DNA from: Parahoeflea olei
Lineage (GTDB): Bacteria; Pseudomonadota; Alphaproteobacteria; Rhizobiales; Rhizobiaceae
NCBI RefSeq assembly: GCF_001703635.1
Contig: NZ_LQZT01000002.1
Span: 89,567-123,165, forward strand
Length of the DNA stretch: 33,599 nucleotides
Reading direction: 5' to 3'
Below, one piece after another: positions 17,705 through 26,638 of the stretch (positions are counted from its first letter, which is position 1; each line of letters starts with the position of its first letter). The notes under the pieces were generated by a model. That model saw only the letters and a program-made list of their open reading frames with translations, did no database searches and had not been told where the DNA came from. A program made the position numbers and the translations under genes.

Positions 17705-17720
17705 TAAACACCGGGTTAAC
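17705..17720. promoter_or_regulatory. CtrA-like sequence between xerC and the TraB/GumN gene
   Basis: TAAA-N7-TTAAC differs at one base from TTAA-N7-TTAAC. It lies in the 252-base gap upstream of the minus-strand TraB/GumN gene, about 185 bases from its start. This is far for a simple promoter site and may be chance. Confidence 0.2.
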
Positions 17721-17774
17721 GCGCGCACCGGAGCGCGGGCGCCGATCCGGCAGGCACGGGCTCGCGCAGGCTGA

Positions 17775-18710
17775 TCAGGCGCGGGGGTGGGCGCGGTCGT
17801 AGATGTCGATCAGGCGCTTGCTGTCGACGCCGGTATAGACCTGGGTGGTCGAGAGGCTGGCGTGGCCCAGAAGCTCCTGGATGGTCCTCAGATCGCCGCC
17901 GCCGGCCAGCAGATGCGTGGCGAAGGAATGCCTGAGCGCATGCGGGGTCGCGGTGTCGGGCAGGTCGAGCGCGCCGCGAAGGCGCCGCATCTCCTTCTGC
18001 ACGATTGCCGGCTGCAACACCCCGCCGCGGGCGCCGCGGAACATCGGCTCGTGGGGCGCGGGCACGAAGGGGCACAGCTCCAGATAGTGCGCGATCGCCG
18101 CGCGGGCGACCGGCAGGAGCGGCACGATCCGGGTCTTGTTGCCCTTGCCGGTGATCCTCAAGGTCTCGCCGTCGCGCGGCAGATCCGCGGTGCAAAGCCC
18201 GAGCGCCTCCGAGATGCGCAGGCCGCAGCCATAGAGCAGCGTCAGCACGGCGGCGTTGCGGGCGGCGATCCAGGGCTCGTCGGCAAGCTGCAGGTCGGCA
18301 TCGACAACGCGCATGGCGTCGCGCGCCGAAAGCGGCTTGGGCAGGGATTTCGGCTGGCGCGGCGCGCGCGTGGCGGCTGCACCGGCGGCATTGGCGAGCC
18401 CCTTGCGTTCGAGATGGCGCAGGAACGAGCGGATGCCGGCAAGGCCGCGGCCGAGCGTGCGCGCGCCCGCACCCTCGCGGCGGCGATCGGCCAGGAAAGC
18501 GCGCAGGTCGAGCGGCTTCAGGTCGGCCAGATCGGCGATCTTCGGCGGGCCGCCCAGATGCCTGGTGAGGAAGCCCAGGAACTGGCGCAGGTCGCGCTCA
18601 TAGGCCGCCGCCGTCAGCGGCGACAGCCGCCGCTCCTCGGTCAACCGGGCGAGCCAGCGCTGCTGTTCGGCGAGCACGTCGGGGGCTGCGATGACGAGCG
18701 GCTGGTCCAT
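17775..18710 (-). CDS. xerC: Tyrosine recombinase XerC
   Basis: Tyrosine recombinase that works with XerD at dif to resolve chromosome dimers at division. 311 residues from the chosen start. The N-terminal SAM-like core-binding domain (about 12-105) is followed by the catalytic domain. Catalytic residues are all visible: Arg165 in GCGLRISEAL, Lys189 in ITGKGNKTR, His257 and Arg260 in HALRHSFATH, His283 in LGHASLSTTQVYT and the nucleophile Tyr292. The start at 18710 is preceded by GGAGAG; an in-frame GTG at 18740 would add ten residues and is less likely. The gene sits in the usual rhizobial place near lpdA and fsa, which favours the housekeeping XerC over a mobile-element integrase. Confidence 0.93.
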   Translation of the reverse strand: MDQPLVIAAPDVLAEQQRWLARLTEERRLSPLTAAAYERDLRQFLGFLTRHLGGPPKIADLADLKPLDLRAFLADRRREGAGARTLGRGLAGIRSFLRHLERKGLANAAGAAATRAPRQPKSLPKPLSARDAMRVVDADLQLADEPWIAARNAAVLTLLYGCGLRISEALGLCTADLPRDGETLRITGKGNKTRIVPLLPVARAAIAHYLELCPFVPAPHEPMFRGARGGVLQPAIVQKEMRRLRGALDLPDTATPHALRHSFATHLLAGGGDLRTIQELLGHASLSTTQVYTGVDSKRLIDIYDRAHPRA

Positions 18711-18947
18711 GAAGCTCTCCGTTGGGCGGGCCGCCGGCACCGCGCCGGGGCAGCGTCCGGGCGCGGCATGCGGCTGGTGTTTGCTGGGTGCACTATTGCA
18801 TTTGTGCCTTAGCGGGGGGTAAACGATAAGGCCGTGACGGCGCGTCTTGCGCGGAACCAGGCGCCATGGTTGTGCGCTTATGTCATCATGGCATCATATT
18901 GTGTTGCCATAGGTTCGTGACAATCAGGACCGGAAGGGGTCGAGTCC

Positions 18948-19856
18948 ATGGCGTATGTGGCGGAGATTTCAGATCGTTTGCAGGTGCTAGCGCACGGCCG
19001 GCCCGGTCACATCATCGACCGGCTGATCGCCGAGCGCGGCGGCCGGCTCGTCGATCACCCCGCCTGGCCGCTGATGCGGCCGTTTCTCTATGCGACGCTG
19101 AAATACGGCGCCGCGGTCAGGATGGCCGATGCGATCGCGCCGCTGTCGGGCCACGGCGCGCTGCAGCATATCAGCGACCTGCTGAAGCTCGACATCCAGT
19201 CGCGCGGCGAGGAGAGGATTCCGAAAAAGGGCGGGTTCCTGCTCGTCGCCAACCACCCGACCGGCATTGCCGACGGCGTGGCGATGTTCGATTTTCTCAA
19301 CCGCCACCGGCCCGACATGATGATCTTCGCCAACCGCGACGCGGTGCGGGTGAGCCCGCGCTTCGACGAGATCATCATCCCGGTGGAATGGCGCGAGGAC
19401 TTCAAGAGCCGCGACAAGACCCGCGAGACGCTGCAGCTGACCAACCGCGCGGTGCAGGAGGGCAAGGCGACTGTGCTGTTTCCCTCGGGCCGCATCGCCT
19501 TCTGGAACGAAGGCAAGCTCACCGAGCGGCCCTGGAAGCTCTCGGCGGTGACGCTGGCGCGGCGCTACGACCTGCCGGTGCTGCCGGTCAACATCTCGGC
19601 GCGCAATTCCGGCCTGTTCTACTGGCTCTCGAAGCACTCGACCGAACTCAGGGACATGACCGTGTTCCACGAGCTTCTGAACAAGAAGCGTCACACCTTC
19701 CGCTTCACCGTGGGCCAGCCGATCCTGCCCGACGCGCTCGACGCCGATCCGGCCGAGGCGATCAGGGCGCTCGAATACCACACCGTGCACGGCCTTGCCG
19801 CCGACCCCGACCGGGTATTCGAACCGGCGCCAAACGGCTGGAGCCAGGCTGCCTGA
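18948..19856 (+). CDS. PlsC-like 1-acyl-glycerol-phosphate acyltransferase family protein
   Basis: 302 residues with a lysophospholipid acyltransferase domain (about 75-230), which transfers an acyl chain to a lysolipid acceptor at the inner membrane. Motif I is seen as LVANHPTGIADGVAMFDFL: the His and Asp are five residues apart instead of the usual four. Motif III appears as VLFPSGRIAF in place of FPEGTRS, with motif IV-like LPVLPVNIS. These differences place it in a divergent branch, so the acceptor (phosphatidate pathway, ornithine lipid or other) is open. The start ATG at 18948 has GGAAGG about 12 bases upstream. It is divergent from xerC and convergent with fsa, with a bidirectional terminator between. 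Confidence 0.8.
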   Translation: MAYVAEISDRLQVLAHGRPGHIIDRLIAERGGRLVDHPAWPLMRPFLYATLKYGAAVRMADAIAPLSGHGALQHISDLLKLDIQSRGEERIPKKGGFLLVANHPTGIADGVAMFDFLNRHRPDMMIFANRDAVRVSPRFDEIIIPVEWREDFKSRDKTRETLQLTNRAVQEGKATVLFPSGRIAFWNEGKLTERPWKLSAVTLARRYDLPVLPVNISARNSGLFYWLSKHSTELRDMTVFHELLNKKRHTFRFTVGQPILPDALDADPAEAIRALEYHTVHGLAADPDRVFEPAPNGWSQAA

Positions 19857-19915
19857 GGCCCCCGAAACAAAAGCCCCGAGCGACCAAAGTCAGACGACTG
19901 AAACAGGCCTGACGC

Positions 19916-19944
19916 AAAACGGCCCGGCAATGCCGGGCCGTTTT
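19916..19944. terminator. Bidirectional intrinsic terminator
   Basis: AAAACGGCCCGGC (19916-19928) and GCCGGGCCGTTTT (19932-19944) form a perfect 13-bp stem with loop AAT, with A4 on one side and T4 on the other. It lies between the acyltransferase gene (+) and fsa (-), which converge here. Confidence 0.9.
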
Positions 19945-19967
19945 CGTGACAGGTGGATGTGCGCCGC

Positions 19968-20621
19968 TCAGGCGATGGTCTGGCCGGTCTTCTTCCAGTC
20001 GGCGAGGAAGGCGTCGAGGCCCTTGTCGGTGAGCGGGTGCTTGACCAGCGCCTTGATGGTCGAGGCGGGAATGGTCGCCACATCCGCGCCGATCAGGGCC
20101 GCTTCCTTGACATGGTTGACGGTGCGGATCGAGGCGGCGAGGATTTCCGTGTCGAAGCCGTAATTGTCGTAGATCTGGCGGATCTCGCGGATCAGGTCCA
20201 TTCCGTCGATGCCCATGTCGTCGAGCCGGCCGATGAAGGGCGAGATGAAGGTGGCGCCGGCCTTGGCGGCGAGCAGCGCCTGGTTGGCCGAGAAGCATAG
20301 CGTCACATTGGTCATGTGGCCGTCGGAGGTGAGCGCCCGGCAGGCCTTCAGCCCGTCGAGCGTCAGCGGCAGCTTGATGCAGATGTTGTCGGCGATCTTC
20401 GACAGCACCGCCGCTTCCTTCATCATCTGTTCGTATTCGGTCGCCGCCACCTCGGCCGAGACCGGGCCGTCGACGATTGAGCAGATCTCCTGGGTGACTT
20501 CGCGGATGTCGCGACCGGACTTCATGATCAGCGACGGATTGGTGGTCACGCCATCGATCAGGCCCAGATCGTTGAGTTCGCGAATCTCGCTCACATCGGC
20601 GGTGTCGACAAAGAATTTCAT
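19968..20621 (-). CDS. fsa: Fructose-6-phosphate aldolase / small transaldolase
   Basis: 217-residue class I aldolase of the TalC/FSA group, acting on fructose 6-phosphate or as a small transaldolase in the pentose phosphate pathway. It starts [25 protein letters not shown] at 24-32 and the Schiff-base Lys83 in NICIKLPLT are present, followed by [31 protein letters not shown]. The length fits the family. The ATG at 20621 is preceded by GGAGG about 6 bases upstream. A longer in-frame version from 20723 would overlap priA's start region and is rejected. Whether it is an aldolase or a transaldolase is not decided by these motifs. It is divergent from priA. Confidence 0.92.
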   Translation of the reverse strand: MKFFVDTADVSEIRELNDLGLIDGVTTNPSLIMKSGRDIREVTQEICSIVDGPVSAEVAATEYEQMMKEAAVLSKIADNICIKLPLTLDGLKACRALTSDGHMTNVTLCFSANQALLAAKAGATFISPFIGRLDDMGIDGMDLIREIRQIYDNYGFDTEILAASIRTVNHVKEAALIGADVATIPASTIKALVKHPLTDKGLDAFLADWKKTGQTIA

Positions 20622-20716
20622 GGGAGCCTCCAAACCTGCGCCGGCGGGGCTTGCGCGGCGCATCAATAACAAATCCGGGTTCCCTTTAGACCAAACCGGA
20701 GGCAAGGTCACGCCAA

Positions 20717-22921
20717 ATGGCAAAAGATTCGCGACATATCCAGGACGGTTTGTTCGCGCGCAAGGTGGTGCCGGTGCTGATCCCGATGCCCGCCGAGCGC
20801 GCCTATTCCTATGCGCTGCCGGAGGGCCAGGAGGCGGTGCCGGGGCAGATCGTGCAGGTGCCGCTCGGGCCGCGGCTGGTGCCGGGAATCGTCTGGGACG
20901 GGGACACCGACCAGGTGGACCCCAAGAAGCTGCGCGAGATTGCCCAAGTGTTCGATTGCCCGCCGGTCGCCGCGCCGATGCGCCGCTTCATCGACTGGGT
21001 GTCGGGCTACACGCTGACGCCGCCGGGGCTGGTGGCGCGGATGGCGCTGAGGGCGCCGGCGGCCTTCGACCCCGAACCGATGATCGACGCGCTGCGGCTG
21101 ACCGATGCCCGGCCCGAACGGATGACGGCGGCGCGCGAACGCGTGCTCGAACAGGCGGGCGACGGCTTGGCCTGGACCAGGACCGGGCTTGCCCATGCCG
21201 CGGGCGTGAGCGCCAGCGTGATCGACGGGCTTTCGGCCCAGGGCGTGTTCGAGCCGGTGCGGCTCACGCCGCCGCCGGTGGTGGCCGCGCCCGATCCCGA
21301 TTACCAGCCGGCCCGCCTGGAGCCGGGCCAGGCGCAGGCGGCGGAGGCACTGCGTGCGACGGTGGCCGAGAAGGCCTTCAGCGTGACGCTGCTCGACGGC
21401 GTCACCGGCTCGGGCAAGACCGAGGTCTATTTCGAGGCGATCGCCGAGACCGTGCGGGCGGGCCGCCAGGTGCTGATCCTGCTGCCGGAAATCGCGCTGA
21501 CGGCGGCCTTTCTCGACCGCTTCCACGCGCGCTTCGGGGCGCGGCCGGCGGAATGGCATTCCGAGCTGGCGCCGCGGATGCGCGAGAAAGTGTGGCGGCA
21601 GGCGGCGGAGAACCGGGTGTCGGTGGTGGCCGGCGCGCGCTCGGCGCTGTTCCTACCCTTTGCCGATCTCGGACTGATCATCGTCGATGAGGAGCACGAC
21701 CCGGCCTACAAGCAGGAGGACCGGGTGTTCTACAATGCCCGCGACATGGCGGTGGTGCGCGCCCGGCTCGCGGACATTCCCACGGTTCTCGCCTCGGCCA
21801 CGCCCTCGATCGAAAGCCGGGTCAATGCCGAGCAGGGCCGCTACCGGCACCTGAAGCTCGACAGCCGCTATGCCGAAGCGGTGCTGCCGGACATCAAGCT
21901 GGTGGACCTGAGGCGGCATGCGCCGGCGCGCGGCGGGTTCCTGTCGCCGGTGCTGCTCAAGGCCATGGCCGAGACGCTCGAGCGCAAGGAGCAGGCGCTG
22001 TTGTTCCTCAACCGCCGGGGCTACGCGCCGCTCACGCTCTGCCGGGTCTGCGGCCACCGGTTCGAATGCCCGGACTGTTCGAGCTGGCTGGTCGAGCACC
22101 GGTTCCGCGGCCAGCTGCAATGCCACCATTGCGGCCATGCCGAGCCCACGCCGCAGGCCTGTCCCGCCTGCGGCACGCTCGATCACTTGGCGGCCTGCGG
22201 GCCGGGGATCGAACGCATCGCGGAAGAGGCCGACCGGCATTTCCCCGATGCGCGCGTGATCGTGCTCTCATCGGACATGATGGGCGGCACCCGGCGGCTC
22301 CGGATCGAGCTCGAGGCGATCGCCAAGGGCGAGGCCGACATCGTCATCGGCACGCAGCTGGTGGCCAAGGGGCACAATTTTCCGCTGATGACGCTGGTGG
22401 GCGTGGTCGATGCCGATCTCGGGCTTTCGAACGGCGATCCGCGTGCGGCCGAGCGGACCTATCAGCTGTTGTCGCAGGTCACCGGTCGCGCCGGCCGTGC
22501 CGGGCACAAGAGCCTCGGCCTGATACAGACCTTCCAGCCGCAGCACCCGGTGATGCAGGCCTTCGCCTCGGGCGAGGCGGAAACCTTCTACGCGCGCGAG
22601 ACCGACGAGCGCCGCCGCGCCCACCTGCCGCCCTTCGGCCGGCTCGCCTCGGTGATCGTTTCGGCTGCCACTCGGGTGGAGGCCGAAACCCATGCCCGGG
22701 GCTTGCGCGCCGCCGCGCCGCCCGGGCAGGGGCTGATGGTGCTCGGCCCGGCGGAAGCGCCGCTGGCGCTGATCCGCGGCCGCCACCGCTTCCGGCTGCT
22801 GATCCACGGCGAACGCGGCCGCGACATGCAGGGCTTCGTCCGCGAGATGCTCGCCAAGGGCCCGAAACCGCGCGGCTCGCTGCAGGTGCAGGTGGATATC
22901 GACCCGCAGAGTTTCTTGTGA
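20717..22921 (+). CDS. priA: Primosomal protein N' (PriA helicase)
   Basis: 3'-5' DNA helicase that recognises stalled forks and reloads the replisome. 734 residues. The N-terminal 3'-BD domain (about 1-100) is followed by a winged helix, then helicase lobe 1 with Walker [10 protein letters not shown] (228-236) and DEEH (324-327). The zinc-binding insertion has eight Cys (442, 445, 451, 454, 469, 472, 482, 485). Lobe 2 holds [15 protein letters not shown] and the [10 protein letters not shown] motif VI. It ends with [13 protein letters not shown] as expected. In Agrobacterium and Sinorhizobium, as I recall, priA is followed by the atp operon; here a minus-strand oxidoreductase follows after 42 bases. 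Confidence 0.96.
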   Translation: MAKDSRHIQDGLFARKVVPVLIPMPAERAYSYALPEGQEAVPGQIVQVPLGPRLVPGIVWDGDTDQVDPKKLREIAQVFDCPPVAAPMRRFIDWVSGYTLTPPGLVARMALRAPAAFDPEPMIDALRLTDARPERMTAARERVLEQAGDGLAWTRTGLAHAAGVSASVIDGLSAQGVFEPVRLTPPPVVAAPDPDYQPARLEPGQAQAAEALRATVAEKAFSVTLLDGVTGSGKTEVYFEAIAETVRAGRQVLILLPEIALTAAFLDRFHARFGARPAEWHSELAPRMREKVWRQAAENRVSVVAGARSALFLPFADLGLIIVDEEHDPAYKQEDRVFYNARDMAVVRARLADIPTVLASATPSIESRVNAEQGRYRHLKLDSRYAEAVLPDIKLVDLRRHAPARGGFLSPVLLKAMAETLERKEQALLFLNRRGYAPLTLCRVCGHRFECPDCSSWLVEHRFRGQLQCHHCGHAEPTPQACPACGTLDHLAACGPGIERIAEEADRHFPDARVIVLSSDMMGGTRRLRIELEAIAKGEADIVIGTQLVAKGHNFPLMTLVGVVDADLGLSNGDPRAAERTYQLLSQVTGRAGRAGHKSLGLIQTFQPQHPVMQAFASGEAETFYARETDERRRAHLPPFGRLASVIVSAATRVEAETHARGLRAAAPPGQGLMVLGPAEAPLALIRGRHRFRLLIHGERGRDMQGFVREMLAKGPKPRGSLQVQVDIDPQSFL

Positions 22922-22936
22922 AGCCCGCACGGGCTT
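22921..22936. terminator. Hairpin between convergent priA and oxidoreductase genes
   Basis: AAGCCC (22921-22926) and GGGCTT (22931-22936) form a 6-bp stem around a 4-base loop. It begins at the last base of the priA stop and ends before the convergent oxidoreductase stop. No clear U-run. Confidence 0.4.
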
Positions 22937-22963
22937 GCGCGCGCGGCTGCGCCGCTGCCCCGG

Positions 22964-23884
22964 TCAGTCCGCGACCGAGAGCACGATCTTGCCGCGGGTG
23001 CGGCCGGCTTCGGACAGCGCCAGCGCCTGTCTGATCTGCGCGAGCGGCAGCACCGTGTCGACATGGGCGACCACCCTGCCTGCCTCGACCAGGGCTGCGA
23101 TTTCGGCCAGGTTGCGGGCGTTCGGCACGGTGAAGGCGCGCTTCACCCTCACGCCGAAACGGTCGGCTTCGTCTTCGGGAAAGGCCACGACGGTGACCAT
23201 GAACCCGCCCTTCTTCAGGGGCCTGAACGCGCGCCGGAAGGTCTCGCCGCCCACGGTGTCGAGCACCACGTCGATGTCGCGGGCCACCTCTTCGAAGCGC
23301 TGGCTGGTGTAGTCGATGACCACGTCCGCCCCGAGGCCGCGGACGAAGGCCTCGTTGCGCGCCGAGGCGACGGCCGTGACATGGGCGCCGCTGGCCTTCG
23401 CGAACTGGACGGCGAGCGACCCCACGCCGCCCGAGCTGTTGGTGACGAGCAGCCGTTGTCCGGCGGTGAGCCCGGCTTCGTCGAACAGCGCCTGCCAGGC
23501 GGTAGAGCCTGCGAGCGGCAGCGCCGCGGCGTGGATGATGTCGATATTGGAGGGCTTGCGCACGAGATCGGCGGCCTTGGCGAGCGCATAATCCGCAAAG
23601 GCGCCGCTATGGACCATGCCGAACACCATCTCGCCGGGCCGGAAGCCCTCGGCGCCGGGCCCGAGTTCTTCGATGGTGCCCACGCATTCGCCGCCCAGAT
23701 GGATGGGCAGCGTCATGCCCATGCGCTGCCCGGCGCCGCCGCGGATCTTCCAGTCAACCGGATTGACGCCGGCAGCATGGACCTTGACCAGCACTTCGCC
23801 GGGCCCCGGCACAGGCCGCTCGGTCTCGACCAGGTCGACCACATCATTGCTGGTCCCGTAGTCCCTGATGACGACTGCTCTCAT
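22964..23884 (-). CDS. Quinone-oxidoreductase-like MDR family NADP-dependent oxidoreductase
   Basis: 306 residues of the medium-chain dehydrogenase/reductase superfamily, zinc-free quinone oxidoreductase type. The N-terminal GroES-like domain has GEVLVKVHAAGVNPVDWKIRGG. The Rossmann loop appears in NSSGGVGSLAVQFAKASGA, followed by GADVVIDYTSQ and VLDTVGGETFRRAF. Cys or His residues needed for zinc are lacking, which separates it from alcohol dehydrogenases. It probably reduces quinones or enones with NADPH; the natural substrate is unknown. GAGGGA lies about 10 bases before the ATG at 23884. It is divergent from an AraC regulator across a 90-base gap, so that regulator probably controls it. 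Confidence 0.87.
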   Translation of the reverse strand: MRAVVIRDYGTSNDVVDLVETERPVPGPGEVLVKVHAAGVNPVDWKIRGGAGQRMGMTLPIHLGGECVGTIEELGPGAEGFRPGEMVFGMVHSGAFADYALAKAADLVRKPSNIDIIHAAALPLAGSTAWQALFDEAGLTAGQRLLVTNSSGGVGSLAVQFAKASGAHVTAVASARNEAFVRGLGADVVIDYTSQRFEEVARDIDVVLDTVGGETFRRAFRPLKKGGFMVTVVAFPEDEADRFGVRVKRAFTVPNARNLAEIAALVEAGRVVAHVDTVLPLAQIRQALALSEAGRTRGKIVLSVAD

Positions 23885-23974
23885 GGAAAGATTCCCTCGC
23901 TGTTGACCGGCCGATCGATAGCGCAGTATTTCTCCGACGTGACGCCAACCGACATCGCCCACAGGCCAATCGAC

Positions 23975-24718
23975 ATGGACCTCCCCTTCTCCGTCCTGCG
24001 CGCGCACAAGCCCAGGGGGGCCGCCCTGCCGCAGCACTCCCATGACCACGCGCAACTGGTGTTTGCGGCATCGGGCATGGTTCAGGTGCACACCGGGGAA
24101 GGCGTCTGGCTGGTGCCGCCGCAGCTGACCGCCTGGATCCCCTCCGGCGTTCCGCACCGGCTCGATATCCTGACCGACGCCGAACTCTGGATGGTGCACT
24201 GGCAGCCTGCGGCGATGGCGGCCTGGGCGCCCCCGGCGTTTCCCGACCGCGCCTTCGCCTCGAGGGTCACGCCCCTGCTGCGCGCGCTGCTGGCGGCCTG
24301 CGTCGAGGACGATGCCGCGCCCGAGAAGACCGGGCTGCTGGTCCGGCTGGTCCTGCTCGAACTGGCGGCGATGCCGGACGCGCCGACCTATCTCCCGCTG
24401 CCGCGAAGCCCGGTTGCAAGGCGCGTGGCCGACATCGCGCTTGGCGATCACCAGAACCGGATGGACCTTGCCGAACTCGCCGCACGCGCGGCAACCTCCG
24501 TGCGCACCGCGAGCCGGCTCTTCCCCGCCGAGACGGGGCTGACGCTGAAAGCCTGGCGGCAAAGGGCGCGGATCGTCCGCACCATGGAGCGCCTCGCCCG
24601 GGGCGAGACCATCGCCCGGGTGGCGCGCAACGCCGGCTTCTCCAGCACCGCCGCCTTCTCCGCCGCCTTCCGCAAGGTCACCGCCACGACCCCGGGCGCG
24701 TTTCTCGGAGGCGAATAG
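23975..24718 (+). CDS. AraC-family transcriptional regulator
   Basis: 247 residues. The N-terminal cupin-like ligand domain has LPQHSHDHAQLVFAASGMVQVHTGEGVWLVPPQLTAWIP, the usual AraC/RmlC pattern. The C-terminal part has two helix-turn-helix motifs: MDLAELAARAATSVRTASRLF with FPAETGLTLKAWRQRARI, and ETIARVARNAGFSSTAAFSAAFRKVTATTPGAF. This is a ligand-responsive activator type. The ATG at 23975 has no convincing ribosome site; an in-frame GTG at 23939 is an alternative that would add 12 residues. The frame is also open far upstream, which is only the high-GC shadow of the oxidoreductase gene. The likely target is the divergent oxidoreductase. Confidence 0.85.
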   Translation: MDLPFSVLRAHKPRGAALPQHSHDHAQLVFAASGMVQVHTGEGVWLVPPQLTAWIPSGVPHRLDILTDAELWMVHWQPAAMAAWAPPAFPDRAFASRVTPLLRALLAACVEDDAAPEKTGLLVRLVLLELAAMPDAPTYLPLPRSPVARRVADIALGDHQNRMDLAELAARAATSVRTASRLFPAETGLTLKAWRQRARIVRTMERLARGETIARVARNAGFSSTAAFSAAFRKVTATTPGAFLGGE

Positions 24719-24966
24719 GCTGGATTGGTGGGAGGGGCGGGACTTGGTTGAGGTGAGCGGCGATCCGTAGGACTTGGGTCCGTTTCATGGAGCGGCCGCG
24801 AATATGCAAATGCAGATTGAACGCTTTTGAAGCGCAACTAACTGAAGCAGAAAGACCGCCAAGTTTTACCGCAATCCGCTATTTGGCCTTAGGCGGCAGT
24901 TCTCAAAAGTGAACTTTCAACCGCTTCCTTAATGACCGAGCTCGGACCGAGCGTTATCCTCCGGCG
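24719..24966. other. Gene-free, AT-richer tract before the HxlR regulator
   Basis: No open frame here has a coding look. By hand count, 24841-24960 is about 50% GC, clearly below the neighbouring genes. A CCGAGCTCGG palindrome is at 24936-24945, overlapping GCTCGG-A-CCGAGC (24940-24952), which could form a terminator-like hairpin for the minus-strand HxlR gene. The tract may mark the edge of acquired DNA or a decayed gene. Confidence 0.45.
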
Positions 24967-25350
24967 TCACGTTGTTTCTCGCTCATGTTCCTCGCCGAAC
25001 TGACGCGCGGCCATCAGAACCGGCATCAGCGCCTCGCCACGGTCGGTGAGGCGGTATTCCACCCGCGGGGGTGTTTCTCCGAAATCCGTTCGCTGGATCA
25101 GCCCGTCAGTTTCGAGCTCGCGCAGATGCTGGGTCAGCATCTTCTGCGACACGTCAGGGATGTCGCGCAGAAGATGCGAGCTGCGCACCATCTCGTCCGC
25201 ATAGAGTCGGAACAGGATCGGCAGTTTCCATCGTCCGCGGATCATCCGCAGGCAGCGGGTCACATGCGCAACGGCGCCATCCGGTCCAAGGCAGGCACTT
25301 CGATCCAGTTTTTGAGCAGGCACCTTTTGGTGCGTTCTTGCGGCTTCCAT
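24967..25350 (-). CDS. HxlR-family transcriptional regulator
   Basis: 127 residues of the HxlR/DUF24 winged-helix family. The core reads TRCLRMIRGRWKLPILFRL, then the recognition region SQKMLTQHLRELETDGLIQR, then the wing PPRVEYRLTDRGEAL. The Cys in TRCLRM stands at the N-terminal position used by redox-sensing HxlR members, and a second Cys is at SACLGPDG. Whether they sense thiol or aldehyde stress is inference. AGGAG is located about 7 bases before the ATG at 25350. It is divergent from an SDR gene with 53 bases between starts, the usual HxlR arrangement, so control of the SDR-VOC pair is likely. Confidence 0.9.
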   Translation of the reverse strand: MEAARTHQKVPAQKLDRSACLGPDGAVAHVTRCLRMIRGRWKLPILFRLYADEMVRSSHLLRDIPDVSQKMLTQHLRELETDGLIQRTDFGETPPRVEYRLTDRGEALMPVLMAARQFGEEHERETT

Positions 25351-25403
25351 CGTGGCACTCCTAGATCACGCGCTTACGGCAACAAGGTACGAGGAACCAC
25401 ATC

Positions 25404-26213
25404 ATGGATCTACTGCTGGGCGACAAGATTGCTCTGGTGACGGGAAGCAGCAAGGGCATCGGCGCTGCTATTGCACATGGCCTCGCACGGGAAGGTGCCA
25501 CCGTCATCGTTCACGGACGCGACCTGGAACTGGCACGCGGCGTGGCTGAGAAGATCAAGCAAGACGGTGGCTCCGCGCATGTGGTGACGGGGGACTTGAC
25601 CGAGGCCACCGAGGTGGATGCGATGCTGGATATGGCCCGCTCATTCGCGGGCGACATAGATATCCTCGTCAACAATGCGGGCGGCTCAAGCGCGGCCTCC
25701 GACTGGAGCACGACCGAACCCAGCGCATGGGCATCAACCTATGATGCCAATGTGCTGGCGGCCGTACGCATCGCCAAGGCCGTTCTGCCGCCCATGCGCC
25801 ATGCAAGGTGGGGGCGGATCATCAATATCTCCAGCCTTGCGGGACTGATGCCACCTGCGGTGAACCCTGACTACTCCGCCGCCAAGGCGGCAATGCTGAC
25901 TATGTCCGTCTCGATGGCGAAAGCCGTTGCGGCCGAAGGCGTGACGGTGAACACGGTTTCTCCCGGCACGATCCATAGCGAAAAGCTCGACGGCAAGTTT
26001 CGTGAGGTTGCGCAAACCAGAGGCATCGCGATCGATGCGCCTTGGGACGAAGTCGAGGCCGCGGTTCTCCCGCTCTTTGCTCAGGTTCCAATCGGCCGGG
26101 TGGGGACGCTACAGGAGATTGCGGATGCCGTCGCTTTCCTTGCCAGCTCGCGCGCTTCCTACATCACCGGTTCGAACCTCCGCCTGGACGGAGGAATGCT
26201 GCCGACGATCTGA
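25404..26213 (+). CDS. SDR family oxidoreductase
   Basis: 269 residues, classical short-chain dehydrogenase/reductase. The nucleotide-binding loop is TGSSKGIG (13-20), with HGRD after strand beta2, where Arg39 suggests NADP preference. NNAGG is at 90-94; the catalytic triad is Ser143/144, Tyr157 and Lys161 (YSAAK). Family C-terminal signal VNTVSPGTI and SSRASYITGSNLRLDGGM are present. The ribosome site GAGGAA is upstream of the ATG. It is in one unit with the VOC gene 41 bases downstream. Substrate is unknown. Codon use has less extreme third-position GC than in the TCA genes. Confidence 0.92.
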   Translation: MDLLLGDKIALVTGSSKGIGAAIAHGLAREGATVIVHGRDLELARGVAEKIKQDGGSAHVVTGDLTEATEVDAMLDMARSFAGDIDILVNNAGGSSAASDWSTTEPSAWASTYDANVLAAVRIAKAVLPPMRHARWGRIINISSLAGLMPPAVNPDYSAAKAAMLTMSVSMAKAVAAEGVTVNTVSPGTIHSEKLDGKFREVAQTRGIAIDAPWDEVEAAVLPLFAQVPIGRVGTLQEIADAVAFLASSRASYITGSNLRLDGGMLPTI

Positions 26214-26254
26214 CTTGAGCTTCAATGACACACAATTATTGAAAGGAAACCGGA

Positions 26255-26638
26255 ATGAGCATCTTCGACCACGTCAGCCTCAAAACCACGCGCCTGAGCG
26301 ACATGCAACGCTTCTACGAGGCGGCGCTCGCGCCGCTGGGTATCGGCAAGAAGTTCTTTGTTGATCGCCCTGAGGGCGGGGTCGCCGGCTTCGGGCGCGA
26401 TCGCGTCGAGCTTTTCATTGGCGACGCGAGGGGAATGGAACCGACACCGGTTCATATGGCTTTCCGTGCCAATGACCGAGAAGAGGTCGTGGCATTTCAT
26501 GAAGCCGCCATAGATGCCGGCGGCACGGACAACGGAGCGCCGGGTATACGCTCGCAATATCACGACGCCTATTACGCCGCGTTCGTCATTGACCCCGCCG
26601 GAAACAACGTCGAGGCGGTGTTCCAAGGTTCGGACTGA
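26255..26638 (+). CDS. VOC family (glyoxalase-like) protein
   Basis: 127 residues with the vicinal oxygen chelate fold, two beta-alpha-beta-beta-beta units. The start MSIFDHVSLKTTRLSDMQRFYEAALAPLGI is typical, with His6 as likely metal ligand. THMAF-like VHMAFRAND in the second half provides another His, and the end YYAAFVIDPAGNNVEAVFQ has the usual Glu ligand. It may detoxify aldehydes or thiol-reactive compounds, but the substrate cannot be told. AAAGGAA is upstream of the ATG. Probably one operon with the SDR gene under HxlR control. Confidence 0.9.
   Translation: MSIFDHVSLKTTRLSDMQRFYEAALAPLGIGKKFFVDRPEGGVAGFGRDRVELFIGDARGMEPTPVHMAFRANDREEVVAFHEAAIDAGGTDNGAPGIRSQYHDAYYAAFVIDPAGNNVEAVFQGSD

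Noticed and set aside
17775..18710. The tyrosine recombinase as an integrase of a mobile element
   Set aside because: It lies in the conserved chromosomal order near lpdA, fsa and priA, has the XerC length and motifs, and no tRNA, attachment repeats or phage genes are nearby.
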